Part shown: positions 51,051 through 61,460 of the stretch, piece by piece
How positions within the stretch are numbered: the first letter of the stretch is position 1
Layout: every line of letters begins with the position of its first letter
Source of the DNA: Aquilaria yunnanensis
Lineage: Eukaryota > Streptophyta > Magnoliopsida > Malvales > Thymelaeaceae
Direction: 5' to 3'
DNA length: 64,000 bases
NCBI GenBank assembly: GCA_039654915.1
Contig: CM077597.1
Span: 87,670,001-87,734,000, forward strand
Notes under the pieces: model-generated
The model's input: only the letters and a program-made list of their open reading frames with translations
Databases searched by the model: none
What the model was told of the DNA's origin: nothing
Made by a program: the position numbers and the translations under genes

Positions 51051-51299
51051 AGAACTTCAACAAAATACCCGACTCGAACAACCTCTCTCCTCTGAATCTT
51101 TCTGCTTGAATTCCTCTGCGTGTTCATTCTCGATCACGCCATGGCTTCCGCCAACCTCTTCTTCACCGTTGTGAAACCTTAGAAGAGCATGGTCCATTCT
51201 TCGACGGTGCGAGAGAGAGAAGAACTTTTGGACTCTACTGGGATGAAAGAAAACAATCCTTAAAAAGCAAAACAACGTTGTTTCTAGCCGACGGGCCAA

Positions 51300-51824
51300 G
51301 CCACACTCTTGGGCTGAAAACGGACCAACTACTCATGACCAGCCCAGACAACATTTTACTGTTAATGAAACAGTAACAATTGCTCATCTTTATAAGTTAG
51401 TAATAATATATGACCATGGGATCCGGCTTTGGCATATGTGATGTTACGTAATTCAAACCCCCTTGCATACGGCAGTGTCGCTCCAAAACATTTATATCCG
51501 AGGAAAGGAGCAGACAAAAACAAAAAAAGAAATGAGGCCCCCACCAAACAAGTTTTTCCCTCCATGAAGGTCGGCATCATATCGCTCTGTGTGCTGCTCT
51601 GCTTTTTAAGGCTCCTAACCAATTGTACTATATTCGCCTTTGCAATTATTTTCTTGCATCTTGTTCCCCATCCACCGATGTTCTCCTTGCTGCCATCTAC
51701 CCAGCACAGCCTCTGAATTTCTACTGGATGAAGACGGTGGAGCAGTTTTGGGGACCAGGACCTTGCTGATTCCTTGGCACGTACAGAATCTTCTCATGCT
51801 TTCGTTCATGCCCGACGACTGACC
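51300..51824. promoter_or_regulatory. Upstream/leader region of the NLR-like gene
   Basis: About 520 bases before the NLR start codon with no coding signal of their own. Contains the presumed promoter and 5' leader. No specific motif can be claimed. Confidence 0.35.
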
Positions 51825-52627
51825 ATGGCCGAAGTTATAGCCTCTGCGGCCCTCGATGGGATCGTAAGTTTTTGAGATAAATTTGATATAAAGTTTTGCA
51901 GCCTAGAGATGAAACTAACTTGTTCTTTTTGGGCACTTAGTTGCACAGATTTTTAGCTTGTTGCTCGCGGGGTGACGTCCAGCAAGATGTGGCAGAATTC
52001 AGCTCTGAATTGGCGGCGTTGGAGGAGAGCATCGAGAACATAGCGACACGTTATGGTAAAGGAATAAACATGGAGTTGCAGATGTGGCTGGCGGAGGTGA
52101 GTAAGTTTCTGCAGGAAACGCAGCAACTGGGAGAAGACTTATCCAAGACCCGGAAGCTTGCTGGAAGCTTGAACTGCGTGGAGCGATTCAGCCTAAGGCG
52201 ATTGGCGAAGAAGAATATAGCCATCGCGAGGAGCTTAATGCGCAATGGGACGAGATTGATTAACCAGGAACTCTGGCCTGATCCGTTGTTTTCGGATGTT
52301 CAGGCTGGTTCTGGCGAGGAAGTCGTGCCAAATTATGAATCGGCTTACCAGAACCTGCCACCGGATACCCTATCCCTCTTACTATTGTGCCCCCTTTTCC
52401 CAAAGAATCACAAGATCAGTATCGGGGAACTGACAAGATTTGCAGTTGGGTTGCAAATGTTAGAGGGTATCGACCCCCTTGTAACCGCAAGGGAGAGGAT
52501 CCGGGAAATGGCAAGGAAGTTGCAAGACTCCGGCTTGCTTTCGTATGCTGGTGAAGAACAATTTGTGATGATACCTGATGCTGCTTCTGATTTTGTGCAC
52601 CGGATGGCATCTGAGGGAGCCGATGTC

Positions 52628-52632
52628 TATCT
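52628..52632. repeat. Target-site duplication (left), TATCT
   Basis: Five bases directly before the 5' LTR, repeated directly after the 3' LTR at 57918-57922. Five bases is the normal size for Ty1/copia. Confidence 0.95.
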
Positions 52633-53203
52633 TGTTGACTTTTCTTCCCCCCCCCATGTGATCGGCTCTTTCTTTTCTTCTTTTCTTTCTTTCTCTCTCC
52701 TTTATCTTTCTTCTGTCTTCTTTTCTCCTAAGTCAACAAAGCAGCTGACAGAATTGAAATAGCTGCAATTATAGCAGCAAAATTGGAAAACAGAAGAGAA
52801 ACAGCTAGCAACACGGAGGATGCAACGCGGCTATTTCTCCTATAAATAGCCATGCTTTCTCCTCCTTCAGTACATCTGGTAGCTTGCTCATAATTCCTAA
52901 AGAGCAAAAGAAAATTGTGAGAGAAAGAGATTTATTTTTTTGGGAGTGACAAAATAGTGAGATAAATTTTGGGGTGTTTAGGAAACACTTGAGTGCCACT
53001 ATTTTGGATTTATCTCATACCTCTAGAATTTTTTGTCTAGAGAAGATTCTCTCTCTGTAAGCCTACTATTTTTAGTGGAAGAAAATATCAGAGTTTGTCC
53101 CGTGGACGTAGCCCTAAAATTAAGGGTGAACCACGTAAATTTTCTGGTGCCATTTTTTAATCATCTTGCTCCCGAAGTTATCACCCGCTGCGCAGTCCCA
53201 ACA
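52633..53203 (+). repeat. 5' LTR of the copia element
   Basis: Begins TGTTGAC and ends CCAACA. Contains a TATA box at 52841 (TATAAATAG), the likely promoter of the genomic RNA. A tract rich in TTTCTTTCT lies upstream of it. Confidence 0.95.
52841..52849 (+). promoter_or_regulatory. TATA box in the 5' LTR
   Basis: TATAAATAG, about 200 bases into the LTR and about 360 before its end. The identical copy in the 3' LTR (57555-57563) could drive readthrough into the downstream NLR exon. Confidence 0.7.
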
Positions 53204-53205
53204 AC

Positions 53206-53217
53206 TGGTATCAGAGC
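53206..53217 (+). other. Primer-binding site, initiator tRNA-Met type
   Basis: TGGTATCAGAGC two bases after the 5' LTR. It is complementary to the 3' end of plant initiator methionine tRNA, the standard primer of copia elements. Confidence 0.92.
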
Positions 53218-53347
53218 AAGGCCCGGTGTTTGTATCTACTTATCGTATGCTCTGTGGTTGCCGCTGAAAAGTGGATCCTCCACATCAGAAAATAAGTTAG
53301 ATTATTATTCACCATTTTTTGCTTGATACTGGGTATTTATTAGCATC

Positions 53348-56300
53348 ATGGAGGCGAAGACCAGCAAGATGATTAGTCTGAACGGCTCGAATTACCACAT
53401 ATGGAGAAGCAAGATGAAGGATCTCTTATATGTGACGAAGATGCACTTGCCCGTGTTTGGTACAATCAAACCGGAAGACAGATCAGAAGAAGATTGGGCA
53501 TTCGAGCATGAGCAAGTATGTGGTTTCATCCGACAATTTGTCGAAGATAATGTCTACAATCACATATCTGCAGAAACTCATGCACGGACACTGTGGAACA
53601 AGCTTGAGGAGCTGTATGCTTCAAAAACCGGCAACAACAAATTATTTTATCTGACAAGATTGCTTCAGATAAAATACCGAGAAGGTTCATCCATGGCAGA
53701 TCACCTGAACGATTTGCAAGGAATCGTGGAACAATTATCCACGATGGGCATAAAGTTTGACAACGAGGTACTCGCTCTTATAATGCTGGCCTCATTACCA
53801 GAGTCTTGGGAGACTTTGAGAATTTCACTTACAAATTCTGCACCAAATGGTGTAGTAAATGTGGAATTCGTCAAAAGTGGAATACTGAATGAAGAGATGA
53901 GACGAAGATCGCAAGGATCCTCTTCATCAAAGTCAGATCTCCTCGTGGCAGATTCTAGGGGGAGAAGTGAGACCAGGGGGCCAAAGCCAAAAGACAAGAG
54001 TAGAGGAAGGTCAAACAAATATGCAAAAATTGAATGCCATTACTGCAAGAAAAAGGGTCATATCCAGAGATTTTGCCGAAAACTCAAACAAGACCAAAAG
54101 AAAGGCAAAGGACCGAAGAAAGATAACGACAGTGATGATGAGCAAGCAAATGTTGCCGGTGAGTTCAACATTGTCCATGATGATGATATTGTCAATCTTG
54201 TAACCCATGAGACAAGTTGGGTGATTGACAGTGGTGCTACTATTCATGTCACTTCTCGAAGAGAATTCTTCTCATCTTACACACCTGGGAATTTTGGCGT
54301 TGTGAGAATGGGAAATGAGGGTCTTTCACAAGTTGCAGGAAAAGGAGATGTTTTCCTGGAGACCCAGAATGGTACACGGTTAGTCCTAAAAGATGTCAGG
54401 CATGTTCCAGACTTACGCCTGAATCTGATCTCAACAGGCAGACTGGATGATGAAGGTTACTGCAACACCTTCTTTAATGGTCAGTGGAAGTTGACCAAAG
54501 GAACCCTGGTGGTGGCCAGAGGAACAAAGAACTCAAAACTGTACATGATGCAGGCAAAGCTCTCCCATGATGCTGTGAATGCAGTGGAGAATGACAGTAC
54601 AGTGGAGTTATGGCATAAACGATTGGGTCATATGAGTGAGAAAAGCATGACCCGTCTTGCCAAAAAGAAGACGTTATCTGGACTGGATCAGGTCCATTTG
54701 AAGAAATGTGCTGATTGTCTGGCAGGAAAGCAAAACAGAGTGTCTTTCATGAGTTCCCCTTCTTCCAGAATGAAGAATGTGTTGGATCTGGTACACTCAG
54801 ATCTGTGTGGGCCAATGCCAAAGTCACTTGGTAATGCTCGATACTTTGTGACTTTCATTGATGATCATTCTCGAAAGACATGGGTATACACTCTGAAGTC
54901 AAAAGATCAGGTGTTAGAAGTTTTCAAACAATTTCTAACCATGGTTGAAAGACAAACCGGCAGGAAGCTGAAGTGCATACGAACAGACAATGGTGGAGAG
55001 TACATTGGACCATTTAATGCCTATTGCAAAGAGCATGGGATTCGACATCAGACAACACCTCCTAAGACACCGCAGTTAAATGGTTTAGCTGAGAGGATGA
55101 ATAGGACTTTGATGGAAAGAGTAAGATGTTTACTCTCACATGCAAAGTTACCTCAAATGTTCTGGGGTGAAGCATTGCTAGCAGCTGCTCACGTGTTGAA
55201 TTTTTCACCATGTGTCCCTCTACAGTATGATGTCCCAAAGAAGGTATGGTCAGGAAAAGATGTCTCCTATGACCATCTGCGAGTGTTTGGCTGTAAAGCC
55301 TACGTGCATATCCCGAAGGATGAGAGATCTAAACTTGATGTTAAGACACGACAATGTGTGTTTATTGGCTATGGCCAAGATCAATTTGGCTATAGATTTT
55401 ATGATCCAGCTACAAAGAGGCTTGTCAGAAGCCGTGATGCTATATTTGTTGAAGATCAGACCATTGAAGATATTGAGAAAGCTGAGAAGGATGCTTCAAG
55501 ATCTGATGGTAGTTCAACAGATTTACAGTTGATTCCTCCAACGACAGTACAAAGACAGGATGGAGAAGATATACAAAATGATCAACCGGAAGAAAGTGAT
55601 CATGATGCTCCCATTGAAAATGAACCAGGTAATGCTGAAGATGATGATGTTCATCAACAACCACCAGCACCAGCAGGTTCTCCAGCTTTAAGAAGATCTA
55701 ATAGAGTCAGACAACGCTCTACTAGATATCCTGAAAATGAGTATGTGTTACTGACTGACGGGGGAGAACCAGAAAGCTTTGATGAAGCTATGGACGACGA
55801 ACACAAGGGAAAGTGGATTGACGCCATGCAAGAAGAAATGAGATCCTTGCATGAGAACAGAACATTTGAGCTGGTGAAGTTGCCAAGAGGCAAAAGGGCT
55901 TTGAAAAACAAGTGGGTATTCAGAATCAAGTCTGAAGAATCCAATTCACAACCACGGTTCAAAGCCAGATTAGTTGTCAAAGGTTTCAGCCAAAGGAAAG
56001 GTATTGACTTTGATGAGATTTTTTCACCAGTTGTGAAAATGACATCCATTCGTACAGTCCTAGGACTAGCAGCAAGTCTCGACTTGGAGATTGAGCAGAT
56101 GGATGTGAAAACTGCCTTCCTACATGGTGACTTGGAAGAAGAAATATACATGGAGCAGCCAGAGGGTTTCGAAGTAAAAGGAAAAGATGACCATGTTTGC
56201 AAGCTAAAGAAAAGCTTGTATGGTTTGAAGCAGGCACCTAGGCAGTGGTACAAGAAGTTTGAGTCGATTATGGGGGAGCAAGGCTACAAGAAGACTACTT

Positions 56301-57352
56301 CAGATCACTGTGTGTTTGTGCAGAAATTCTCTGATGATGATTTCATTGTTCTATTACTCTATGTGGATGACATGTTGATTGTTGGCCAGAATATTTCCAG
56401 GATCAACAGCTTGAAGAAGCAATTGAGTAAGTCTTTTGCTATGAAAGACTTGGGGCCAGCAAAGCAAATTCTCGGCATGAAAATAACAAGAGATAGGAGC
56501 GCCAAGAAATTGTGGTTATCACAGGAGAAGTACATTGACAAGGTACTTCAGAGATTCAATATGGACAAGGCTAAAGCGGTTAGTTGTCCTCTTGCTAATC
56601 ACTTTAGATTAAATTCCAAGCAATGCCCTTCTACTGACAAAGAGAAGGAAGAAATGGAAAAGGTTCCATATGCCTCAGCAGTTGGAAGTCTAATGTATGC
56701 CATGGTATGTACACGGCCAGATATTGCTTACTCAGTTGGAGTAGTGAGTAGGTTCCTTTCAAATCCTGGTAAGGAACATTGGGCTGCAGTGAAATGGATT
56801 TTCAGGTATCTTCGTGGCACTTCCAAAATGTGCTTATGTTTTGGAAATGCAAAGCCTGTGTTAGTTGGCTACACAGATGCAGATATGGCTGGCGATGTTG
56901 ACTCGAGGAAGTCTACATCAGGTTACCTGATTACATTTGTAGGGGGAGCTGTGTCATGGCAATCAAGATTACAGAAATGTGTTGCTCTTTCAACAACTGA
57001 AGCTGAGTTTATTGCAGCAACGGAAGCATGTAAGGAGTTGCTGTGGATGAAGAAGTTCTTAAAAGAACTTGGTTTCCACCAAGATAAATATGAATTGTTC
57101 TGTGACAGTCAGAGCGCAATTCACCTTGGTAAGAACTCCTCCCTTCATTCAAGATCCAAGCATATTGACGTAAGATATCACTGGATAAGGAATGCATTGG
57201 AAATGAAGCTATTACAGCTTGAGAAGATCCATACTGATGAAAATGGATCTGATATGTTGACCAAGAATCTACCAAAAGAAAAGTTTGAATATTGTCGACT
57301 GGCAGCAGGAATGATGGAACTCCCACATGAGGCGGGAGGGGGAGATTGTTGA
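53348..57352 (+). CDS. Copia Gag-Pol polyprotein, intact
   Basis: Single 1,334-residue frame with the copia order. Gag has a CCHC zinc knuckle ([14 protein letters not shown], about residues 229-242). The aspartic protease follows ([11 protein letters not shown], about 291). Next comes integrase with an HHCC start ([19 protein letters not shown]), catalytic TFIDDHSR (about 503), RTDNGGEY (about 545) and the Glu of [11 protein letters not shown] (about 581). Reverse transcriptase shows [12 protein letters not shown] and [11 protein letters not shown] (about 1000), and RNase H shows GYTDADMAG (about 1174) and STTEAEF. It copies element RNA into DNA in virus-like particles and integrates it. The stop codon lies just inside the 3' LTR. 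The start is the first ATG after the primer site. No lesion is seen. Confidence 0.96.
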   Translation: MEAKTSKMISLNGSNYHIWRSKMKDLLYVTKMHLPVFGTIKPEDRSEEDWAFEHEQVCGFIRQFVEDNVYNHISAETHARTLWNKLEELYASKTGNNKLFYLTRLLQIKYREGSSMADHLNDLQGIVEQLSTMGIKFDNEVLALIMLASLPESWETLRISLTNSAPNGVVNVEFVKSGILNEEMRRRSQGSSSSKSDLLVADSRGRSETRGPKPKDKSRGRSNKYAKIECHYCKKKGHIQRFCRKLKQDQKKGKGPKKDNDSDDEQANVAGEFNIVHDDDIVNLVTHETSWVIDSGATIHVTSRREFFSSYTPGNFGVVRMGNEGLSQVAGKGDVFLETQNGTRLVLKDVRHVPDLRLNLISTGRLDDEGYCNTFFNGQWKLTKGTLVVARGTKNSKLYMMQAKLSHDAVNAVENDSTVELWHKRLGHMSEKSMTRLAKKKTLSGLDQVHLKKCADCLAGKQNRVSFMSSPSSRMKNVLDLVHSDLCGPMPKSLGNARYFVTFIDDHSRKTWVYTLKSKDQVLEVFKQFLTMVERQTGRKLKCIRTDNGGEYIGPFNAYCKEHGIRHQTTPPKTPQLNGLAERMNRTLMERVRCLLSHAKLPQMFWGEALLAAAHVLNFSPCVPLQYDVPKKVWSGKDVSYDHLRVFGCKAYVHIPKDERSKLDVKTRQCVFIGYGQDQFGYRFYDPATKRLVRSRDAIFVEDQTIEDIEKAEKDASRSDGSSTDLQLIPPTTVQRQDGEDIQNDQPEESDHDAPIENEPGNAEDDDVHQQPPAPAGSPALRRSNRVRQRSTRYPENEYVLLTDGGEPESFDEAMDDEHKGKWIDAMQEEMRSLHENRTFELVKLPRGKRALKNKWVFRIKSEESNSQPRFKARLVVKGFSQRKGIDFDEIFSPVVKMTSIRTVLGLAASLDLEIEQMDVKTAFLHGDLEEEIYMEQPEGFEVKGKDDHVCKLKKSLYGLKQAPRQWYKKFESIMGEQGYKKTTSDHCVFVQKFSDDDFIVLLLYVDDMLIVGQNISRINSLKKQLSKSFAMKDLGPAKQILGMKITRDRSAKKLWLSQEKYIDKVLQRFNMDKAKAVSCPLANHFRLNSKQCPSTDKEKEEMEKVPYASAVGSLMYAMVCTRPDIAYSVGVVSRFLSNPGKEHWAAVKWIFRYLRGTSKMCLCFGNAKPVLVGYTDADMAGDVDSRKSTSGYLITFVGGAVSWQSRLQKCVALSTTEAEFIAATEACKELLWMKKFLKELGFHQDKYELFCDSQSAIHLGKNSSLHSRSKHIDVRYHWIRNALEMKLLQLEKIHTDENGSDMLTKNLPKEKFEYCRLAAGMMELPHEAGGGDC
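57329..57346 (+). other. Polypurine tract
   Basis: GAGGCGGGAGGGGGAGAT directly before the 3' LTR, purines except for one C and the final T. Primes plus-strand synthesis in LTR elements. Confidence 0.9.
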
Positions 57353-57917
57353 CTTTTCTTCCCCCCCCCATGTGATCGGCTCTTTCTTTTCTTCTTTTCT
57401 TTCTTTCTCTCTCCTTTATCTTTCTTCTGTCTTCTTTTCTCCTAAGTCAACAAAGCAGCTGACAGAATTGAAATAGCTGCAATTATAGCAGCAAAATTGG
57501 AAAACAGAAGAGAAACAGCTAGCAACACGGAGGATGCAACGCGGCTATTTCTCCTATAAATAGCCATGCTTTCTCCTCCTTCAGTACATCTGGTAGCTTG
57601 CTCATAATTCCTAAAGAGCAAAAGAAAATTGTGAGAGAAAGAGATTTATTTTTTTGGGAGTGACAAAATAGTGAGATAAATTTTGGGGTGTTTAGGAAAC
57701 ACTTGAGTGCCACTATTTTGGATTTATCTCATACCTCTAGAATTTTTTGTCTAGAGAAGATTCTCTCTCTGTAAGCCTACTATTTTTAGTGGAAGAAAAT
57801 ATCAGAGTTTGTCCCGTGGACGTAGCCCTAAAATTAAGGGTGAACCACGTAAATTTTCTGGTGCCATTTTTTAATCATCTTGCTCCCGAAGTTATCACCC
57901 GCTGCGCAGTCCCAACA
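57347..57917 (+). repeat. 3' LTR of the copia element
   Basis: Same length and, as far as I can read, the same sequence as the 5' LTR. Followed by the TATCT duplication. Its frame runs open into the NLR exon (497 codons from 57747), so a fused transcript could in principle be translated into the LRR part. Confidence 0.95.
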
Positions 57918-58660
57918 TATCTCAAGCCTGGCCTTGGGTTAACCGAGTGGCCGGAGGACAGAGCCCTTCAATGTTGCACTTCAATCTCCCTGATGAACAA
58001 CAATATCAAGAACCTTGTTCCTGCTAGTGGTTTTGAGTGTCCCGGGCTCAAATGTCTGCTGTTGGCAGGAAATGATTTGATGAGTGTTTCAGGTACCTCT
58101 TTCCAAAAATTAGAGTCTCTCAAGCTCTTAACTGTTGGAGGAAACATCATATCTGTAGAAGGATTTCATTCACTGACAAGTCTCCGCGCTCTACACATGG
58201 AGAAGTGCAAGCTTAATGATAGCATACAGAAGCTAGGACATCTGAAACAACTTGAGATTCTCAGTTTCAGCGGCTCTGATATCCAAGAGCTACCAAACGA
58301 ACTTGGGTATTTGGAAAATTTGAAACTACTGGACCTATCAGACTGCAAACAGCTCCAGAGGGTTCCTGCGAACTTGATACGAAAGTGGTCCAAACTGGAA
58401 GAGCTATATATTGGAAATTTCAGAAAATGGTCCAAAGAAGAGGAGGATGAGTCCAACGATGCTATGGCCAGTGTAGCAGAGCTTTTGCCGTTGCCTCGTT
58501 TGGATGTACTATACTTAACTGCGTACTCTACCTGTTTCCCAAGGGATTTTGTCTTCCCAGAATTGCGAAGTTATCAAATTGTTGTTCATGGAGATGAAAT
58601 CTGCAACGATGATCATCTGATTCCAACAACCTCAGCTGCGAGAAGCATTTCATCATTCGG

Positions 58661-58690
58661 GCTTGACCCTCTCAGGCTTGACCCTCTCAG
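58661..58690 (+). repeat. 15-bp in-frame tandem duplication in the LRR exon
   Basis: GCTTGACCCTCTCAG occurs twice in direct succession and adds five residues (LDPLR twice). Exact copy, so recent. Confidence 0.9.
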
Positions 58691-60019
58691 GGTGTTGTTC
58701 CACAATGTCGAGTATCTTTCCCTGAAAGATATAAAAGGTCTCCAAAACCTCTTCCCATGGTTGGATAAATTGGGATTAACTGCTTTGCAGTTCATTGAAA
58801 TTCAAGATTGTAAGGATTTTGAATGCCTTGTCGATGCAACAGGCTTGGAGGCAGACGCATCATTCTCAAATTTACAACACGTAGTGCTGAAGAATTTACC
58901 TGAGCTTAAGTGCATATGGAAAGGGCTTAGCCCTCATGTGAGCATGGATCTCCAGCTGAAATCATTGGAAGTGAGTGATTGCACAGAATTAGAGGAAATA
59001 TTTGGGTGGGAAGACATTTGCGTTAAGCTACCTCAATTGCAGAGGATCGTATTGAAAAACTTAATCAACCTCAGCAGAATCTGTAGAGCATCTACTTTTG
59101 TCATGCCATTTCTGCAAAAATTATACGTGGAAAAATGCCCCAATCTAGGGCCTTCTGATGTTAAAGTTAGGTCAACTGACGATGAAGAAAAACCTGCTGC
59201 TCACCTTGAGGTAATTTCCGACTCATATTTGGTAGATTAGCAGATCATCATCCGGAGATATTTAAGCTTAACCATGCATCTGATCTGACTGTTTTAGTGG
59301 TTTTTATATGCATATTTTTTTTGTTATTTTCAGTTGTTAGTGTGGAATTAAATAATGGTTGAACTCTGCTTTCCAAAAAAAGAAGATGCTTATCATAGCT
59401 GAAGTTCTAAACCTCTAGTATCTTTTAGTGATGGATTTTAGAGTAGACATGGTTGACATTCTATCATATCGCATTAACTCTTCAAATGTCATACATCGTA
59501 CTTTGTCTCCAGGAATTGTATCTGATTGGTGAGGTGAGAAGAGGGGCAAATGAATGTGGAGGTTCAAGCATTGGGAGTTCTGCACCATTTCGATTTCCAG
59601 TTGGATACTTGTACACAAATCTGAAATATCTGGTGCTTTATAGTCTACCTTTGCCAGAGCTGTGGAAGGACCCTACTCAGATTGTAAGTCTTCAAAATCT
59701 GATGTGTCTACGGGTCGTCAACTGCACAAAACTGAGGTGTATCTTCACAGTTACCATTTCGCAAAATTTGCCCGAGCTCATGTATCTGGAGATATATGGA
59801 TGTGATGAACTGAAGCAAATAATTGAGAAAGACGACATGTTATCCTCAGAGGCTCAAAGGATATGCTTCCCTAAGCTCACTGATTTGCATGTTACCAACT
59901 GCAACAAACTCAAAAGTCTGTTCCCCATCAACCTTGCACGTCTTGTTAGGCTCAAAAGAATAAGTGTTAGATGGGCGAAAGAATTGACACATGTATTCCA
60001 AGGAAAAACAGTGGATGAA

Positions 60020-60097
60020 AGATTTGAAATGGAAATCGAGTTTCCTCGACTAGAGGCAAGATATGAAAAGGAAATCGAGCTTCCTCAACTAGAGGAA
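60020..60097 (+). repeat. 39-bp in-frame tandem duplication in LRR exon 3
   Basis: Two adjacent 39-base units share AGAT.TGAAA.GGAAATCGAG and TTCCTC.ACTAGAGG. The products are RFEMEIEFPRLEA and RYEKEIELPQLEE. Units differ at several positions, so older than the 15-bp duplication. Confidence 0.85.
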
Positions 60098-60844
60098 TTA
60101 ATTCTTGAAAATCTGCCAAAACTGATTGCTTTTAGCCCTGGAGGTTGTGACTTCATATTCCCCTCTTTGAAGCGTCATCATGTAAAGGATTGTAGGATGA
60201 TGAGAACAAGGTTTCAAGACTTGAACGGAGTTTGGCATGCTACAGCGAGGGTCTGTTTCTTAAATCCTCTTTCTGGTTTTTCCTTCTTACACAAGAAACA
60301 AGTTACTGATGTTCATTGGCTTAATTAGCTAGTTGTTCACATCTTCTTTTGTAGGTTATTGGTGCACCTGCACCTGGACCTGCAATAGCATTGGCTCACC
60401 ATGGTGGAGGCCGGATGTTTGCTCGTGCTTCCAAATTGGAGGATGACGATGAATTTGACGATGACTTGGGCTGGGGCCCTGCCTCGGACTTGGACTCGAC
60501 ATATGGTGCTCAACCTTTCACAGAAGAAGAGCATGGCAGTCTGCAGCCACCTCATCCTGCACCCAACTTCATTCCTTACAGTGTCTTTCATCGCCCGGAT
60601 CTTGACTTGGGTCCAACCTATAATTACAAACCATACCAACCACCACCCTACTTTTACGAAGATCCCAATAACCAAAACGCATGCGTTATTTGTTAGATAC
60701 ATGATGCTACGAGTTTGAAACAGATTTGGCACATGTCCCTTAGTTTTCTTTCCATTCAGTTTCCCCAAGCCAAGCGTCCTAGTTATTTTGGTGTAAGTAA
60801 TGGGTGTGTACCATTATCGTATGGGTCTTCATGATGTTATTTAT

Positions 60845-61260
60845 GTGTGGCAGTATTCGACTTTCTGATCATGTGTTGAATTTGTGGTATGATTCTCTAG
60901 GAGGTGAAGCCATGGGTATAACAAGGGAGAAATCGACCATTAATGTACAGTTATCTCAAAGTTGAACCATTGAAGCCGATTCCCTAATAATCCCTGGATA
61001 TGGTCATCTTTGCAGGGAACGGAAATGATGATGCGAGGCCCTTTGTTGGCGTCTTGAAAGCCATTAACAGACTAGTTAAATTGTTCCTTGGAGATGTTTT
61101 TCTGCTCAAGGCTCCTGTACAATGACTTGTCCTCCACCACTATATAGATGAATCATATTGTTGTTGCAGTCTTTGTCTTCGTGTTCCCAGGAACTTCTGT
61201 CTTGTGAATTGCTTAACAAATAACTTCCAGTAATTTAAGTGGGCTTTTCCTTCCTTTTTA
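60845..61260 (+). pseudogene. Old remnant of NOL6 exons 25-26 and 3' UTR
   Basis: 60880-60940 resembles NOL6 exon 25 (LWYDSLGGEAMGITREKS against LWYDSLGGDAVGITWEQS), and 61016-61125 resembles exon 26 (GVLKAINRLVK, VFLLKAPV). 3' UTR similarity continues past 61200 (GTGAATTG, AATAACTT). The exon 26 counterpart lacks the AAACGGAAACGG start and the stop context differs. Divergence is much higher than in the next segment, so this is a separate, older duplicate. Confidence 0.75.
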
Positions 61261-61460
61261 GCTCCCAACACCCATAAGAATCTAATGTCATGCTCAAAAC
61301 TCTTAACAAAAATTTCTGAGATTTGATAATTTTTTTTCTCTTCTATCTGCGAACTTTCCAAAACCTTTAATATAGGGTATGTTCAAAATGCTCTTCCCAG
61401 ATGAGCAAAGAAATAAATCATCCTCGTTTTTTTTCTTTTTAATGAGGAAATCCCAAATTT

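Larger units (their letters stand above)
52633..57917 (+). mobile_element. Full-length Ty1/copia LTR retrotransposon
   Basis: 5,285 bases with two LTRs of equal length (571 bases, TGTTGAC...CCCAACA), a primer-binding site, one intact gag-pol frame, a polypurine tract and a TATCT target duplication. Reading the two LTRs side by side I see no difference, including the run of nine Cs near the start, which indicates a very recent insertion. It lies in the same orientation as the NLR exon that it interrupts. TNT1-94-like by protein composition. Potentially autonomous. Confidence 0.97.
51825..60696 (+). pseudogene. NLR-like immune receptor lacking the NB core, split by a copia insertion
   Basis: NLRs detect pathogen effectors in the cytoplasm or at membranes. 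Exons: 51825-51863; 51941-52632 continuing at 57923-59210; 59513-60250; 60355-60696. Without the insertion and one target-site copy the frame is open for 1,032 codons, so the insertion is the only lesion I see. Order: MAEVIASAALDGI start; an RPS2-type coiled coil (about residues 14-115, with MELQMWLAEV); then directly a winged-helix-like region (LLLLCPLFPKNHKISIGELT, about 155-185) and a degenerate MHD-like VMIPDAASDFVHRMAS (about 220). LRRs follow from about 255 (LEILSFSGSDIQELPNELG and others). P-loop, kinase-2 and GLPL motifs are absent. The last exon encodes an acidic then Pro/Tyr-rich tail ending CVIC. As it stands only a CC plus winged-helix fragment can be made. Confidence 0.85.

Noticed and set aside
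51057..51299. 80-codon minus-strand frame as a gene
   Set aside because: No recognisable domain or downstream exon; at most the start of an unknown transcript.
53348..57352. Infectious virus or endogenous pararetrovirus
   Set aside because: No envelope, movement or coat gene is present. Domain order (integrase before reverse transcriptase), two LTRs and a 5-bp target duplication are those of a plant Ty1/copia retrotransposon.
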